DNA of 64,000 nt. Source: JAJYSO01 sp964451785. Lineage in GTDB: Bacteria; Bacteroidota; Bacteroidia; Flavobacteriales; Flavobacteriaceae. The stretch is taken from contig CAYVJG010000007.1 in NCBI GenBank assembly GCA_964451785.1, forward strand, positions 1-64,000. Reading direction: 5' to 3'. The first letter of the stretch is position 1. Each line of letters opens with the position of its first letter. The translations under genes and the position numbers were made by a program. The notes under the pieces are model-generated. The model was not told the DNA's origin, did no database searches, and saw only the letters and a program-made list of their open reading frames with translations. Shown piece after piece: positions 1-9,015 of the stretch.

Positions 1-19
1 TAAAGGCTCTTAAAAGATT

Positions 20-2332
20 TTAATTGACAGCTTGGTTGATATAAATCCAACCTTTTGTTTGTTCTCCATAAACAGGGTCAGCTGCTTTAAACTTAATTAC
101 ATAAAAATATGTACCAGTTGACAGCTCATTCCCCCCTTTATCTTGTCCATGCCATTGATTGGTGTAATCCGTTTTTTCATAAACTTTAGTCCCATAACGA
201 TTATACACTTCAAACAATTCAATTCCAGTTCGATCATTTAAATAAGTCAAATCTAAGACATCATTAAGTCCATCGTTATTACCAGGAGACAATCCTTCGG
301 TAATTTTACAAGGATGATCATAAGGTCTAATATTGACACTCGTTGTTACAGAGGCCGAAGTTGTACAATTAGCTTCACCAACAACCACAGTATATTCATC
401 AGCATGAACTCCTTCTTGATTGTAAACTACAGTATAATCAACTGTTGTAACCCCCTGAATGAGTTCACCATTTTTATACCATTCAATTGAAGTTTGAGCA
501 GGATCCATGTTAGTGATATCAACATGTAAGTTTAATTCATAACTCGGAATTTCTGGATCATTGACACAATACATTAAAACAGTTTCTAAATCTGTATTTG
601 CAGACAATGTGAGTTCAGGTTTTAAACCGACTTCAATGTTCACTGAATCAGAATTCACACAACCGTTAATTGTAACATTAGCCGTATAAATTCCTGAATT
701 AGTAACTGTCAAGGTTTGTTCTGAACCAACGACATTACCATCTTGATCAAGCCATTCGTATGTTGCATTAGTTGAGTCTGCACCTGTAACTTGTGCTACA
801 ATATCATAAGAGGCTTGACCACAAAGTGTTTGATCTTCACCTAAATCGACTGTAAATTCAGCACCAGTCACTTCTACTTGATAAGACGTAATACAAAATT
901 CTGTTTCTGAAACATAGCCTTCAGAGTCTAGCGAAATCGTTTTAATTGAAACTGTATATACACCAGGTTCGGTAACTTCAAGAATAGGATCAGTGGCTCC
1001 TGAAATATCACCATCAGCGTCTGCCCATTGATAAGACACCCCGCCATAAGCTACCGTGTTAGAAACTGTCGCATCTAAGGTAACACTTGGAAGATCACAA
1101 ATAGAAATAGATTCTGGCAAGTTAGGCGTTTCAGGAGAAGGTGATAAAATCACTGTAAATTCTTCTGTTGTTAATTCGCCTGCTGCATTATAAGATTGCA
1201 ATCTATACAAACCACCTTCTGTAACAGTTAACGAAGCTTCTTGCCATGCCGGATCATCTGAAGGCGTTTCATAAGTATCAGTTTCAGGGTTATATTTACT
1301 CCATAAATAAGCCAATTGATCTGGATATTCTGTAGTTAAGATAATCTCTTCGCCTTCACAAGCTAAAGTTTGATTTTGGTCGACAATACTACAGTTAGTA
1401 GAACCATCACCTGCTGTTTGCGTGACTTGGATAAATCCTGGGTCACCATTATAATTTGTGATTAATAAAACATATATATCCCCCTCTTCAGCTCCGACAA
1501 TACCAAAATCTTCCTCTGGAGCAGCAGAATAGCTACATCCATCTCCCATGATATTATCTTGCACTTGATTTTCAACGGTCAAATTGCTACAAGCTTCTTC
1601 TAAACTTTCAAAAGGTCCCCAAGCAATAAAGTCAACATCTAAACCTACACCTATAGGTTCACCTTCATCACTATATTCTGTATTTTGAGTAATATGTAAG
1701 GTTAAATCGCCACTTTCACCTATTTGTAGGAAATACCAAGCAGGATTAGGGGTTGTAGCAAGACAGTCATAATCTATTCCTTCAGGAGCAGATTCTCTAC
1801 CCGCTTCATCAAAATCGTCATTACTCTCAAAAAACAATCCCTCTGAAGAACAAAAAGGACTTGCTTGAGCACACGGAATAGGTGGACAAGAATCAGAATT
1901 AACTACTTGTGTAGACTTACAAGTCTCGTCATCTGCATTTTGTACAGTTATAGTTATATCTACACCATAAGGATAAGGCCCCATGGTTACTACACTAGGA
2001 TTAGAAGCTGTAGTTTGCGGTCCATTAACATTATCGTACACTATAACAGATGTTGCTGACCCTAAACTAGAAACATCTACATCAACTGTAAATATCTGTT
2101 GATAGGGATCACAACTTTTTTCAAGAGTAAACACAGGAACTTCGCAGTCTACAAACGTGTCAACTGCGTCATTAATATCAATTGAGCTAGTAGGAGTATC
2201 AAACTCAGAATCTGCCAATAGCATTACCGAATTTGAATTTTCTACTTTGAACGGCCCTTCCTTAGCCCATAAATGCCCTCCCAAAAATAAGAGTGACATT
2301 ATTACAAGGTAATGGAGTAATTTTTTTCTCAT
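20..2332 (-). CDS. Large secreted protein with type IX (type B) sorting tail and Ig/PKD-like repeats
   Basis: A 770-residue exported protein. The N-terminus is a signal peptide (basic MRKKLLHYL, hydrophobic stretch, WAKEG). The middle (about 320-680) shows repeated Ig/PKD-like segments with recurring motifs such as YxWxDxDG and GxYTVxV. The last 90 residues form the gliding-motility-associated C-terminal (type B T9SS) domain: LSPGNNDGLNDVL, then FEVYNRYGTKVYE, W.G.D..G.ELSTGTYFYVI, and a final beta strand GWIYIN. Such proteins are secreted by the PorU/PorV machinery encoded at 40-45 kb and act as surface adhesins or secreted factors; the precise ligand is not evident. Many cysteines in the first half (about 150-330) suggest disulfides. 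Family assignment of the tail is firm; the biological role is inferred only as surface or extracellular. Confidence 0.85.
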   Translation of the reverse strand: MRKKLLHYLVIMSLLFLGGHLWAKEGPFKVENSNSVMLLADSEFDTPTSSIDINDAVDTFVDCEVPVFTLEKSCDPYQQIFTVDVDVSSLGSATSVIVYDNVNGPQTTASNPSVVTMGPYPYGVDITITVQNADDETCKSTQVVNSDSCPPIPCAQASPFCSSEGLFFESNDDFDEAGRESAPEGIDYDCLATTPNPAWYFLQIGESGDLTLHITQNTEYSDEGEPIGVGLDVDFIAWGPFESLEEACSNLTVENQVQDNIMGDGCSYSAAPEEDFGIVGAEEGDIYVLLITNYNGDPGFIQVTQTAGDGSTNCSIVDQNQTLACEGEEIILTTEYPDQLAYLWSKYNPETDTYETPSDDPAWQEASLTVTEGGLYRLQSYNAAGELTTEEFTVILSPSPETPNLPESISICDLPSVTLDATVSNTVAYGGVSYQWADADGDISGATDPILEVTEPGVYTVSIKTISLDSEGYVSETEFCITSYQVEVTGAEFTVDLGEDQTLCGQASYDIVAQVTGADSTNATYEWLDQDGNVVGSEQTLTVTNSGIYTANVTINGCVNSDSVNIEVGLKPELTLSANTDLETVLMYCVNDPEIPSYELNLHVDITNMDPAQTSIEWYKNGELIQGVTTVDYTVVYNQEGVHADEYTVVVGEANCTTSASVTTSVNIRPYDHPCKITEGLSPGNNDGLNDVLDLTYLNDRTGIELFEVYNRYGTKVYEKTDYTNQWHGQDKGGNELSTGTYFYVIKFKAADPVYGEQTKGWIYINQAVN

Positions 2333-2536
2333 AGTGATTATTTATGTTTATACATTTCGAGTCGTGAATATATAAAATATTCTTAAATAAGATTAAGAAA
2401 ATATTAGCTTTTTTAATTTGATATGTTAATCAGAATCACAAACAACACGTATTACATTTATTATCAATTAGTTACATCGTCATTATATTTTGTTAAATCG
2501 TATTTAAAGCTTACTATAATTTTTTTACTAAACAAA

Positions 2537-2575
2537 CACCGCCTGGCAATACAAATTTTACCAGGCGGTGTTAAA
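2537..2575 (-). terminator. Intrinsic terminator downstream of the M16 peptidase pair
   Basis: A strong hairpin with arms ACACCGCCTGG and CCAGGCGGTGT and a loop of about 16 bases. It lies just after the stop of the minus-strand M16 gene; read on the minus strand the stem is followed by a T-rich stretch. Confidence 0.7.
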
Positions 2576-2594
2576 ATATTAACCTAAACTATTC

Positions 2595-4667
2595 TTATTG
2601 GAAATCTGTTTCGCTGACTTCTTTATTAATTAAGAGTTCTTGAATTTTAAATAAGATGGTTTTGTTGTTAAAGGACTGCGAGATGGTATGTGGAAATTTA
2701 ACGCCATTTACAGATTGGTAATCGGCATAAGACTTAGTAGCTGTAGCGGATTTTGTTTGTTGAACAGATTGTAGTTTTAAACCGGTATCTACACTGTAAT
2801 AATCAAATATACCTTGCTGACGCTGAACGACATAAGCCATTCGACCGTTAATGGGTTTTATTCCTAAAATTTTCGCTTTCGGATTGGGGTGCAATTCGGG
2901 AAACAATTTGCTTTTTAGTTGAGCGGCTTGATTTTCAGATTCTGTATAAGGAGTTTTAACATCTCTAACCTCAACATAACCTTTATTTCCATCAAAAACC
3001 AACTTTTGAATCACTGAGTTATTGAGTAATACTTCTTGTGAACTTTGCCCTTTAGCATTCTTTTTATCTATCAAAACAATGGAGTGTGCTCCTAATAATC
3101 CCGTATATTTAGCATAAACAGTATGCACCGCTTCGACAGCTGTTCTACCTCCAATAGCTTTTAAGTAACGGGCATAAATTTTACTGACGTCTGACATGAC
3201 ATCATTGTCATAGTTCAGCTGTTTTTCTAGTTCTCCACTTTTGTTATAATATTTTACAGGAATCACCTGTCCATTATAATGTATTGTTTTTAACTTTTGA
3301 GCTACAGCACGGCCATTGCCGACGACAATAATACGCGCTTGATCCGGACGCATATATTTTTGAGCTGCTAGTTGTACATGTTCTGCCGTAATGGTGTCTA
3401 TACGTTGAATAAACTCCTGATAAAATTGAGGAGACAAGCTATCTTTATCAATTTCAAAAGCCAATTGAGCAATGTGTTGTGGCTGTTCTAGACATCTAAT
3501 AAAGTTTCCTTTTATAGTTGCTTTAGCTAAGGCTAATTCATTAGCTGACACTTTATGGCTACGCATACTATCAATTTGCTTTAGCAAGCCATCTATCGCC
3601 TTATCTACCACACTATTACGCACACTAATATGAGCTTCAAAAGCTGACACATAAGGATCACTTTCTAAACTAGAATAAGCCTGATAGGTATAGCCTTTAG
3701 CTTCTCTTAAATGCAAATATAAACGTCCATTACTGCCGCCGCCTAAAATTTCATTTGCCAATAAAGCCGCTAAATAATCCGGATCTGTTTTTTGTAAATA
3801 AATAGGATTGACAACAGTAATATCATTTTGAACCGCATTGGGGATATTTAAAAAATCAATTTCTGTATGATTTATCAACGGGACTTCCGGCAAGCTATCT
3901 GCAGGAACCGCTGATGATTGCCAAACACCGTAATAGAGTTGTGCCATTGTTTTAACTTCTTCAACTTGCACATCGCCTGAAATCAACATGTATGCTCCGT
4001 TAGGGTTAGCATGCTTATCGTAATAGGCAATTAAATCTGATCGTTTTATTCCGCTTACAGACTGTAGCGTTGGGTATTCTCCATAAGGATGCTTAAACCC
4101 AAAGGTCAGTGCCCGTTGTAATTGTTCTGCTAATAAAGCAACATTATTATGGGTTGCCTCTATATCCTGTAATAAACGTTGTTTTTGATATTCAAAGTCA
4201 CGATGTACAAATTTTGGATGCAATAACCCATCTGCCAATAAACGAAATACTACCGGAAAAAACTCGGCTAGCATTTCAGCATGAGCTCCTGACTGTGTAA
4301 ACTGTAATCTTGCTCCGACAAAATCTATGCGCTGATGAAACATATCTTTACTCATAGTCAGCGTTCCATTTCCCATCATAGCAGCATATAAAGCGCCCAC
4401 CCCAACCTTAGATTGTTGTGACATGGGTTTGTTATTAAAATGTAAGCTCACTTCAACCTTAGGCAAACTGTGATTTTCAACAACAATAATATGTAATCCA
4501 TTTTCTAATTGAAAGCTCACTGGTTCAGGAACATCTATAAGCTTAAGCTTTCTGGTTTCCGGCATAATTGACCGATCAACCTGAGCTTGAAGTGTACAAA
4601 AACTCAAGATAAAAATCAGAAACAACACCTTATTAAACTGCCCTATTTTTCTATTTATTTTCTTCAT
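2595..4667 (-). CDS. M16 family zinc-peptidase-like protein, probably catalytically inactive partner
   Basis: A 690-residue protein with an N-terminal signal peptide (ends near LQAQVD) and two M16 lobes: residues about 45-250 and a C-terminal M16 domain containing the R/Y-type region LLANEILGGGSNGRLYLHLREAKGYTY. The zinc motif HxxEH expected near residue 90 is missing (the segment reads ALYAAMMGNG), so it is the inactive subunit type found in two-subunit M16B peptidases. A C-terminal extension of about 200 residues resembles a periplasmic lipoprotein-like domain of unknown role. It overlaps the upstream active M16 gene by 17 bases, so the two are co-translated and probably form a heterodimer. 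Start ATG gives MKKINRKIGQ, a good signal peptide n-region. Confidence 0.85.
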   Translation of the reverse strand: MKKINRKIGQFNKVLFLIFILSFCTLQAQVDRSIMPETRKLKLIDVPEPVSFQLENGLHIIVVENHSLPKVEVSLHFNNKPMSQQSKVGVGALYAAMMGNGTLTMSKDMFHQRIDFVGARLQFTQSGAHAEMLAEFFPVVFRLLADGLLHPKFVHRDFEYQKQRLLQDIEATHNNVALLAEQLQRALTFGFKHPYGEYPTLQSVSGIKRSDLIAYYDKHANPNGAYMLISGDVQVEEVKTMAQLYYGVWQSSAVPADSLPEVPLINHTEIDFLNIPNAVQNDITVVNPIYLQKTDPDYLAALLANEILGGGSNGRLYLHLREAKGYTYQAYSSLESDPYVSAFEAHISVRNSVVDKAIDGLLKQIDSMRSHKVSANELALAKATIKGNFIRCLEQPQHIAQLAFEIDKDSLSPQFYQEFIQRIDTITAEHVQLAAQKYMRPDQARIIVVGNGRAVAQKLKTIHYNGQVIPVKYYNKSGELEKQLNYDNDVMSDVSKIYARYLKAIGGRTAVEAVHTVYAKYTGLLGAHSIVLIDKKNAKGQSSQEVLLNNSVIQKLVFDGNKGYVEVRDVKTPYTESENQAAQLKSKLFPELHPNPKAKILGIKPINGRMAYVVQRQQGIFDYYSVDTGLKLQSVQQTKSATATKSYADYQSVNGVKFPHTISQSFNNKTILFKIQELLINKEVSETDFQ

Positions 4668-5988
4668 CTAAGCTCGGTAAATAATTTAATTCTAATTCAT
4701 TTTCAGATACAAAATACTTATTTGCAACGCGCCTAATTTCTTCTCGTGAAATATTTTGATACACTGAAAACTCAGCATTTATAAGTCCTGTTTGCTTGCG
4801 GTACAAGGTATAAAACTCGGCGAGATCGGCGGCTATTTTTTGTTGTGTATCGCGCTGATTGACCAATCTATTTTTAATCTTATTCAACAATTTTTCATAT
4901 TCGCGTTCGGTAATGAGCTCTGTTTTTATACGAGTCAGTTCATCTTGAATAGCCGCTCCTAATTCATTCAAGGTTGTGTTTTCAAAAGGCAGACCACCTA
5001 AGACAAAAGTACCGTAATCTTCATAAAATCTATTATAGCTCAACACTTTTAAAGCAAGTTGTTTATTTTGAACCAAGGCGGTATATAAGCGAGAACTTTT
5101 ACCATTTGACAACAGCACCGAAATCATATCTAATACATAACGATCGTGTGCACTTATGCCTGGTGTACGATAAGCAAATATTTTAGCAGGAATCTCGATA
5201 TTATTATCGTATTCAATGGTTTGGATAGGGCCGTTAACAGGACTATCGGTAATTGTCACACGTGGCACCTGCTTACCTCTGGGAATCGTTGAAAAATAAT
5301 TTAACACTTCTTGGCGTGCTTCAGCTTCATCAAAATTTCCAGAGATAACCAATACAGCATTATTAGGCACATAATAGGTATCGTAAAAAGAAATAAATTC
5401 TGATAATTTAGCTGAATTTATATCTGACAATGTACCTATCATAGCTTCCTTATAAGGATGATTATTAAACAGGTATGGCAAAATAGCTTCTCCATATTTA
5501 AGTTTTCCATATGGTGCATTATCAATGCGCATCCGCTTTTCTTCCTTGACAATCTCGCTTTGTATAGCCACGCCATACTCATTAATCACTGAATGTAGCA
5601 TACGTTCAGATTCCATCCAGAGCGCCAATTTGAGTTTTTGCGCAGGATAAACATCATAAAAATACGTGCGATCTTGAGTGGTATTAGCTTCACTCACCCC
5701 ACCGTTCATAGCGACAATCTTTTGCCAAGTATTACTCGCTATATTTTCAGTTCCATCAAATAACAAGTGTTCAAATAGATGAGCAAATCCAGAGCGATTT
5801 TCAGCTTCATCTTTAGCCCCAACATGATACATCACCCCCACAACCACTAATGGAGCACTCTTATCTTGATGCAAAATAACATGCAAGCCATTTTCTAAAT
5901 TGTATTCTTTAAAATTGATATGCTGCTGAGCTCGAATCGCCCAGGTAGAGCAAAAAACTAAACAGGCTAAATAAATCTTTCTCATCAT
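4651..5988 (-). CDS. M16 family zinc metallopeptidase, active subunit
   Basis: A 445-residue exported protease of the insulinase/pitrilysin M16B type. Signal peptide MMRKIYLACLVFCSTWAIRAQ. The inverted zinc motif HxxEH is present as HLFEH near residue 70, with the downstream glutamate region around EIVKEEKRMR. The C-terminal lobe carries LLSNGKSSRLYTALVQNKQLA, a typical M16 substrate-cradle segment. It is the first gene of a two-gene unit and overlaps the inactive partner gene. Likely a periplasmic peptide-degrading enzyme; the substrate is unknown. Confidence 0.9.
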   Translation of the reverse strand: MMRKIYLACLVFCSTWAIRAQQHINFKEYNLENGLHVILHQDKSAPLVVVGVMYHVGAKDEAENRSGFAHLFEHLLFDGTENIASNTWQKIVAMNGGVSEANTTQDRTYFYDVYPAQKLKLALWMESERMLHSVINEYGVAIQSEIVKEEKRMRIDNAPYGKLKYGEAILPYLFNNHPYKEAMIGTLSDINSAKLSEFISFYDTYYVPNNAVLVISGNFDEAEARQEVLNYFSTIPRGKQVPRVTITDSPVNGPIQTIEYDNNIEIPAKIFAYRTPGISAHDRYVLDMISVLLSNGKSSRLYTALVQNKQLALKVLSYNRFYEDYGTFVLGGLPFENTTLNELGAAIQDELTRIKTELITEREYEKLLNKIKNRLVNQRDTQQKIAADLAEFYTLYRKQTGLINAEFSVYQNISREEIRRVANKYFVSENELELNYLPSLDEENK

Positions 5989-6170
5989 TTATAATGAACT
6001 AATTGGTTGTATGTGATAAACTACAAAATTAATAAAATGTTATCCGAAGCAAGTTAATAAACACCACCAAAAACACCCTTAAAACGAAATTTATATTTTT
6101 TTAATTCTTTATTTGACAATATTTTAAAAAAAATCACTTATCTTTAGTGGATAACAAAACGTAATGCCTT

Positions 6171-6608
6171 ATGAAAACACAAAAAATAGTAATTAAGTAC
6201 GGTATTTTCACAGCAGTAATCCTTATTGCTTATTTTCTATTTCTCTCTATACTCGGATTGAGTCCCAATCCGGTATACAGTTTTGTCAATGCCGTTATAT
6301 GTGCAGTTGGAATTTCTTTATCTATTAAAGATTTTAAAGAACGAAACCCTGACAGCTTTCATTATAAAGATGGATTTATCACCGGATTTTCTACAGGTAT
6401 CTGTGCGACTATAATTTTTACAATTTTCTTTATCACCTATTTCAGTTACGACCAAGCCTTTGCTGATGCGTTGTTAAAAAATCTAGGCAATAACATTGAC
6501 ACAGGTCTTATGTTTTTTGCTGTTATGGTTATGGGGATTACCTCTTCAATGGTAGTTACTCTAGTACTTATGCAGCATTACAAAAGGGTATGGCATACCA
6601 GCCACTAA
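6171..6608 (+). CDS. DUF4199-like four-helix membrane protein (copy 1)
   Basis: A 145-residue integral membrane protein with about four predicted transmembrane segments (residues 10-28, 33-50, 70-92, 112-135). It is a clear paralogue of the next gene: both begin with a lysine-rich start then KYGIFT, and share NPVYS/NSPAYS with (F)VNA.ICAVGI and a central YKDGF/YKKGF plus FxTG motif. The pattern resembles the DUF4199 family common in Bacteroidota; that assignment is from memory of the family pattern. Function unknown. The start ATG is preceded by TATCTTTA, one base from the Bacteroidota -7 consensus. Confidence 0.7.
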   Translation: MKTQKIVIKYGIFTAVILIAYFLFLSILGLSPNPVYSFVNAVICAVGISLSIKDFKERNPDSFHYKDGFITGFSTGICATIIFTIFFITYFSYDQAFADALLKNLGNNIDTGLMFFAVMVMGITSSMVVTLVLMQHYKRVWHTSH

Positions 6609-6654
6609 CTATGAGTTTATATACTAATTTGTTTAATCTTCAAAAATCATATCT

Positions 6655-7086
6655 ATGAAGCAACAAACTACTTGTTTAAAATACGGTATTTTTACCGGCG
6701 TTTTTTTAATCGTTTACTTTACTCTACTCGGAGCGCTAGGCCTTATAAACAGCCCGGCTTACAGTATTGTCAATGCCTTTATTTGTGCAGTTGGCATATT
6801 TTTAGCCATCAGTAAAGTGAGTAATCAAGAGGATTTTTCGTATAAAAAAGGATTTCATACAGGCTTGTATACAGGGCTATATGCTACAGTAATTTACACC
6901 ATTTTCTTTGCCATTTTTGCGGCTAGAAGTGAAGGACTGATTACTCAGCTCACTCAACAAATTGAATTTGTGCAAATGAATTATCCCTTACTCATTATCA
7001 CCGTAGCAGTTATGGGGTTAATTTCGATTTATTGTGTAACTTACATCCTCATGAAACTATTTAAACACAGTTGGAATTTAGCTTAA
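6655..7086 (+). CDS. DUF4199-like four-helix membrane protein (copy 2)
   Basis: A 143-residue membrane protein, tandem paralogue of the preceding gene (46 bases apart), with the same four-helix plan and the shared KYGIFTG, INSPAYSIVNA.ICAVGI and YKKGFHTGLYTG motifs. The pair looks like a local duplication that diverged. No catalytic motif is visible and function is unknown. Confidence 0.7.
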   Translation: MKQQTTCLKYGIFTGVFLIVYFTLLGALGLINSPAYSIVNAFICAVGIFLAISKVSNQEDFSYKKGFHTGLYTGLYATVIYTIFFAIFAARSEGLITQLTQQIEFVQMNYPLLIITVAVMGLISIYCVTYILMKLFKHSWNLA

Positions 7087-7140
7087 CCTTTATAACGCTT
7101 CTACTATCTAAAAACCACTGCGTTTAAAACACTATAAATC

Positions 7141-7190
7141 AAAGTTGTAATTTAAATTCGTCACTAAAAAAGAATTTAAATTACAACTTT
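7141..7190. terminator. Perfect 19-bp inverted repeat before rplU
   Basis: Arms 7141-7159 and 7172-7190 are exact reverse complements, separated by a 12-base loop. It lies between the second DUF4199-like gene and rplU and its last three bases overlap the -33 element of the rplU promoter. The T-tract after it is short (TTTGTTATT), so it may be a terminator for the upstream genes, an operator, or both. Confidence 0.6.
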
Positions 7191-7218
7191 GTTATTAATA
7201 CTAATAATCCTATATTTG
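7188..7218 (+). promoter_or_regulatory. rplU-rpmA promoter
   Basis: TTTG at 7188-7191, exactly 19 bases, then TATATTTG at 7211-7218. This is the Bacteroidota sigma-ABfr consensus (TTTG-N19-TAnnTTTG). The inferred start of transcription is about 30 bases before the rplU ATG. Confidence 0.8.
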
Positions 7219-7254
7219 CAACCGTTTTATATATCACAAACAAATAGATACGCT

Positions 7255-7728
7255 ATGTACGCAATTGTAGAGATAGCAGGGCAACAATTTAAAGTTGAAA
7301 AAGACCAAAAGGTTTTTGTTCACCGTCTTCCTCAAAACGAAGGAGAAGCAGTTACTTTTGACAAAGTACTTCTTGCAGACGAAAACAATACAATCACCAT
7401 TGGCGCCCCAGCTATAGAAGGAGCTTCTGTTGAAGCAAAAGTGCTTCGTCATTTAAAAGGCGATAAAGTTATCGTTTTCAAAAAGAAACGTCGCCAAGGA
7501 TACCGTCGTAAAAACGGTCATCGCCAATACTTGACAGAAATCCAAATTAACGGTATTTCTTTAAGTGGAAAACCAGCTACTAAACAAGAAAGCAAAGCTG
7601 AAACCGTTGAGAAAAAAGACGATTTAAGCAGCCATACTGTTGCTGAACTCAGAGAAATGGCTAAAGCTAAAGGATTAGAAGGTTATTCTTCTATGAAAAA
7701 AGCTGAACTAATCGCCGCATTAAGTTAA
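7255..7728 (+). CDS. rplU: 50S ribosomal protein L21 with SAP/Rho-N-like C-terminal extension
   Basis: Starts at ATG 7255 (MYAIVEIAGQQFKVEK, the canonical L21 N-terminus); a longer in-frame opening at 7189 lies inside the promoter and is rejected. Residues 1-103 are the L21 fold, ending in the RRQGYRRKNGHRQ rRNA-binding segment and LTEIQING. Residues about 123-157 form an extra tail, SHTVAELREMAKAKGLEGYS.MKKAELIAAL, the pattern of SAP/Rho N-terminal-like nucleic-acid-binding helices. L21 in many bacteria ends near residue 103, so the tail is additional. Followed after 21 bases by rpmA, the conserved L21-L27 pair. Part of the large ribosomal subunit binding 23S rRNA. Confidence 0.97.
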   Translation: MYAIVEIAGQQFKVEKDQKVFVHRLPQNEGEAVTFDKVLLADENNTITIGAPAIEGASVEAKVLRHLKGDKVIVFKKKRRQGYRRKNGHRQYLTEIQINGISLSGKPATKQESKAETVEKKDDLSSHTVAELREMAKAKGLEGYSSMKKAELIAALS

Positions 7729-7749
7729 TCATAAAAAACCTAAAACAAG

Positions 7750-8010
7750 ATGGCACATAAGAAAGGAGTCGGAAGTTCTAAGAACGGAAGAGAATCAGAA
7801 TCAAAACGCCTCGGGGTTAAAATTTATGGTGGACAACCTGCAAAAGCTGGTAACATTATCGTTCGTCAGCGCGGTACTGCCCACAATCCCGGAAAAAACG
7901 TTTATCTAGGTAAAGACCACACATTACATGCTCAAGTTGATGGCATCGTAAAATTTGAAAAGAAAACCGGAAACAAATCTTATGTTTCTATTGAGCCATT
8001 TGAAGCTTAA
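7750..8010 (+). CDS. rpmA: 50S ribosomal protein L27
   Basis: An 86-residue protein starting MAHKKGVGSSKNGRES, the diagnostic N-terminus of L27 that reaches toward the peptidyl-transferase centre. There is no N-terminal extension needing cleavage, unlike Firmicutes L27. It is co-transcribed with rplU and followed by a terminator. Confidence 0.98.
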   Translation: MAHKKGVGSSKNGRESESKRLGVKIYGGQPAKAGNIIVRQRGTAHNPGKNVYLGKDHTLHAQVDGIVKFEKKTGNKSYVSIEPFEA

Positions 8011-8036
8011 TTTCACTTCTTTTCTAAATAACATTA

Positions 8037-8066
8037 AAGAGCCGTGAAATTCACGGCTCTTTTTTT
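8037..8066 (+). terminator. Intrinsic terminator of rplU-rpmA
   Basis: Stem AGAGCCGTGAA / TTCACGGCTCT with a minimal loop, followed by seven or more T. It sits about 30 bases after the rpmA stop. Confidence 0.9.
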
Positions 8067-8095
8067 ATTCAACCTATTTTAAAGAGATCTCCCTT

Positions 8096-8803
8096 CTATT
8101 CACCTTCCTTCTTCTCTAACAAATAACGGTAAAATAAACCGCCTACCACACCCCCTAAAATCGGAGCTACCCAAAACAACCACAACTGTTGCACAGCCAG
8201 CCCGCCAACAAATACAGCTTGAGAAGTAGCACGTGCCGGATTAACAGACGTATTAGTTATAGGAATACACACTAAATGAATAAGTGTTAATGTTAACCCA
8301 ATAGCAATCCCTGCAAATTTTCCATTAGCCCATTTACTCGTAGCGCCCATAATCACAAATACAAAGAAACAGGTTAAAACAGCCTCTGCCAAGAAAGCAG
8401 CAGTAGCACTAAATGCGCGTCCATTATAAACAGGCGCGTCATAAAAATTACTTGCAAAGGCACCAGGTGCCGTAAAATCAACTGGTCCTGCACCACTCAA
8501 TATCACATAAAGCACACCCGCTGCCCCTACAGCTCCTATCAACTGCGCAACAATATAAGGTATCAAATCTTTTGCCGGGAAACGCCCACCTGCAAGCAAC
8601 CCAAAAGAAACCGCCGGATTAAAATGTCCGCCTGAAATATGACCTACAGCATATACCATAGTCAACACCGTTAAACCAAAGGCCAAGGCCACTCCTAATA
8701 AACCTATACCAACCTCAGGGACGCTTGCCGCAAATATGGCACTGCCACATCCCCCAAAAACCAACCAAAAGGTTCCGAAAAATTCTGCTATATATTTTTT
8801 CAT
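8096..8803 (-). CDS. aqpZ: Aquaporin Z-type water channel
   Basis: A 235-residue MIP-family channel with six transmembrane helices. Both NPA boxes are present: N62-P63-A64 in SGGHFNPAVSFG and N188-P189-A190 in NTSVNPARATSQ. His176 in TLTLIH and Arg191 after the second NPA match the narrow aromatic/arginine filter of water-selective AqpZ rather than glycerol facilitators. It passes water across the inner membrane during osmotic shifts. It is a single gene, convergent with rpmA and divergent from the methionine leader region. Confidence 0.95.
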   Translation of the reverse strand: MKKYIAEFFGTFWLVFGGCGSAIFAASVPEVGIGLLGVALAFGLTVLTMVYAVGHISGGHFNPAVSFGLLAGGRFPAKDLIPYIVAQLIGAVGAAGVLYVILSGAGPVDFTAPGAFASNFYDAPVYNGRAFSATAAFLAEAVLTCFFVFVIMGATSKWANGKFAGIAIGLTLTLIHLVCIPITNTSVNPARATSQAVFVGGLAVQQLWLFWVAPILGGVVGGLFYRYLLEKKEGE

Positions 8804-8962
8804 TTGTAAATAATTAGTTAATATTAACGTAAATTTAGTTTATTAAAGTCAAATAGCAACTCGCAACCTAAAAATATTTATCTTTTTTATTTGCTCAACC
8901 ACCTCAAATTCAGTTTATCCCCAGACTTTTTTGTTTTTTTATGAAAAATAATATGCATTTTA

Positions 8963-8995
8963 TTTGGATTTTACTTTTTTTATTTGTGATATTTG
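8963..8995 (+). promoter_or_regulatory. Possible promoter of the methionine leader region
   Basis: TTTG at 8963-8966 and GATATTTG at 8988-8995, separated by 21 bases. The -7 element has G in place of the first T and the spacer is two bases long of ideal, so this is a plausible but imperfect Bacteroidota promoter. It would start transcription about 15 bases before the first leader peptide. Confidence 0.4.
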
Positions 8996-9015
8996 TGCAC
9001 AACAAAAAAGAAATC

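Noticed and set aside
7189..7254. N-terminal extension of L21
   Set aside because: It would begin inside the promoter, and L21 proteins begin at MYAIVEIAGQQFKVEK.
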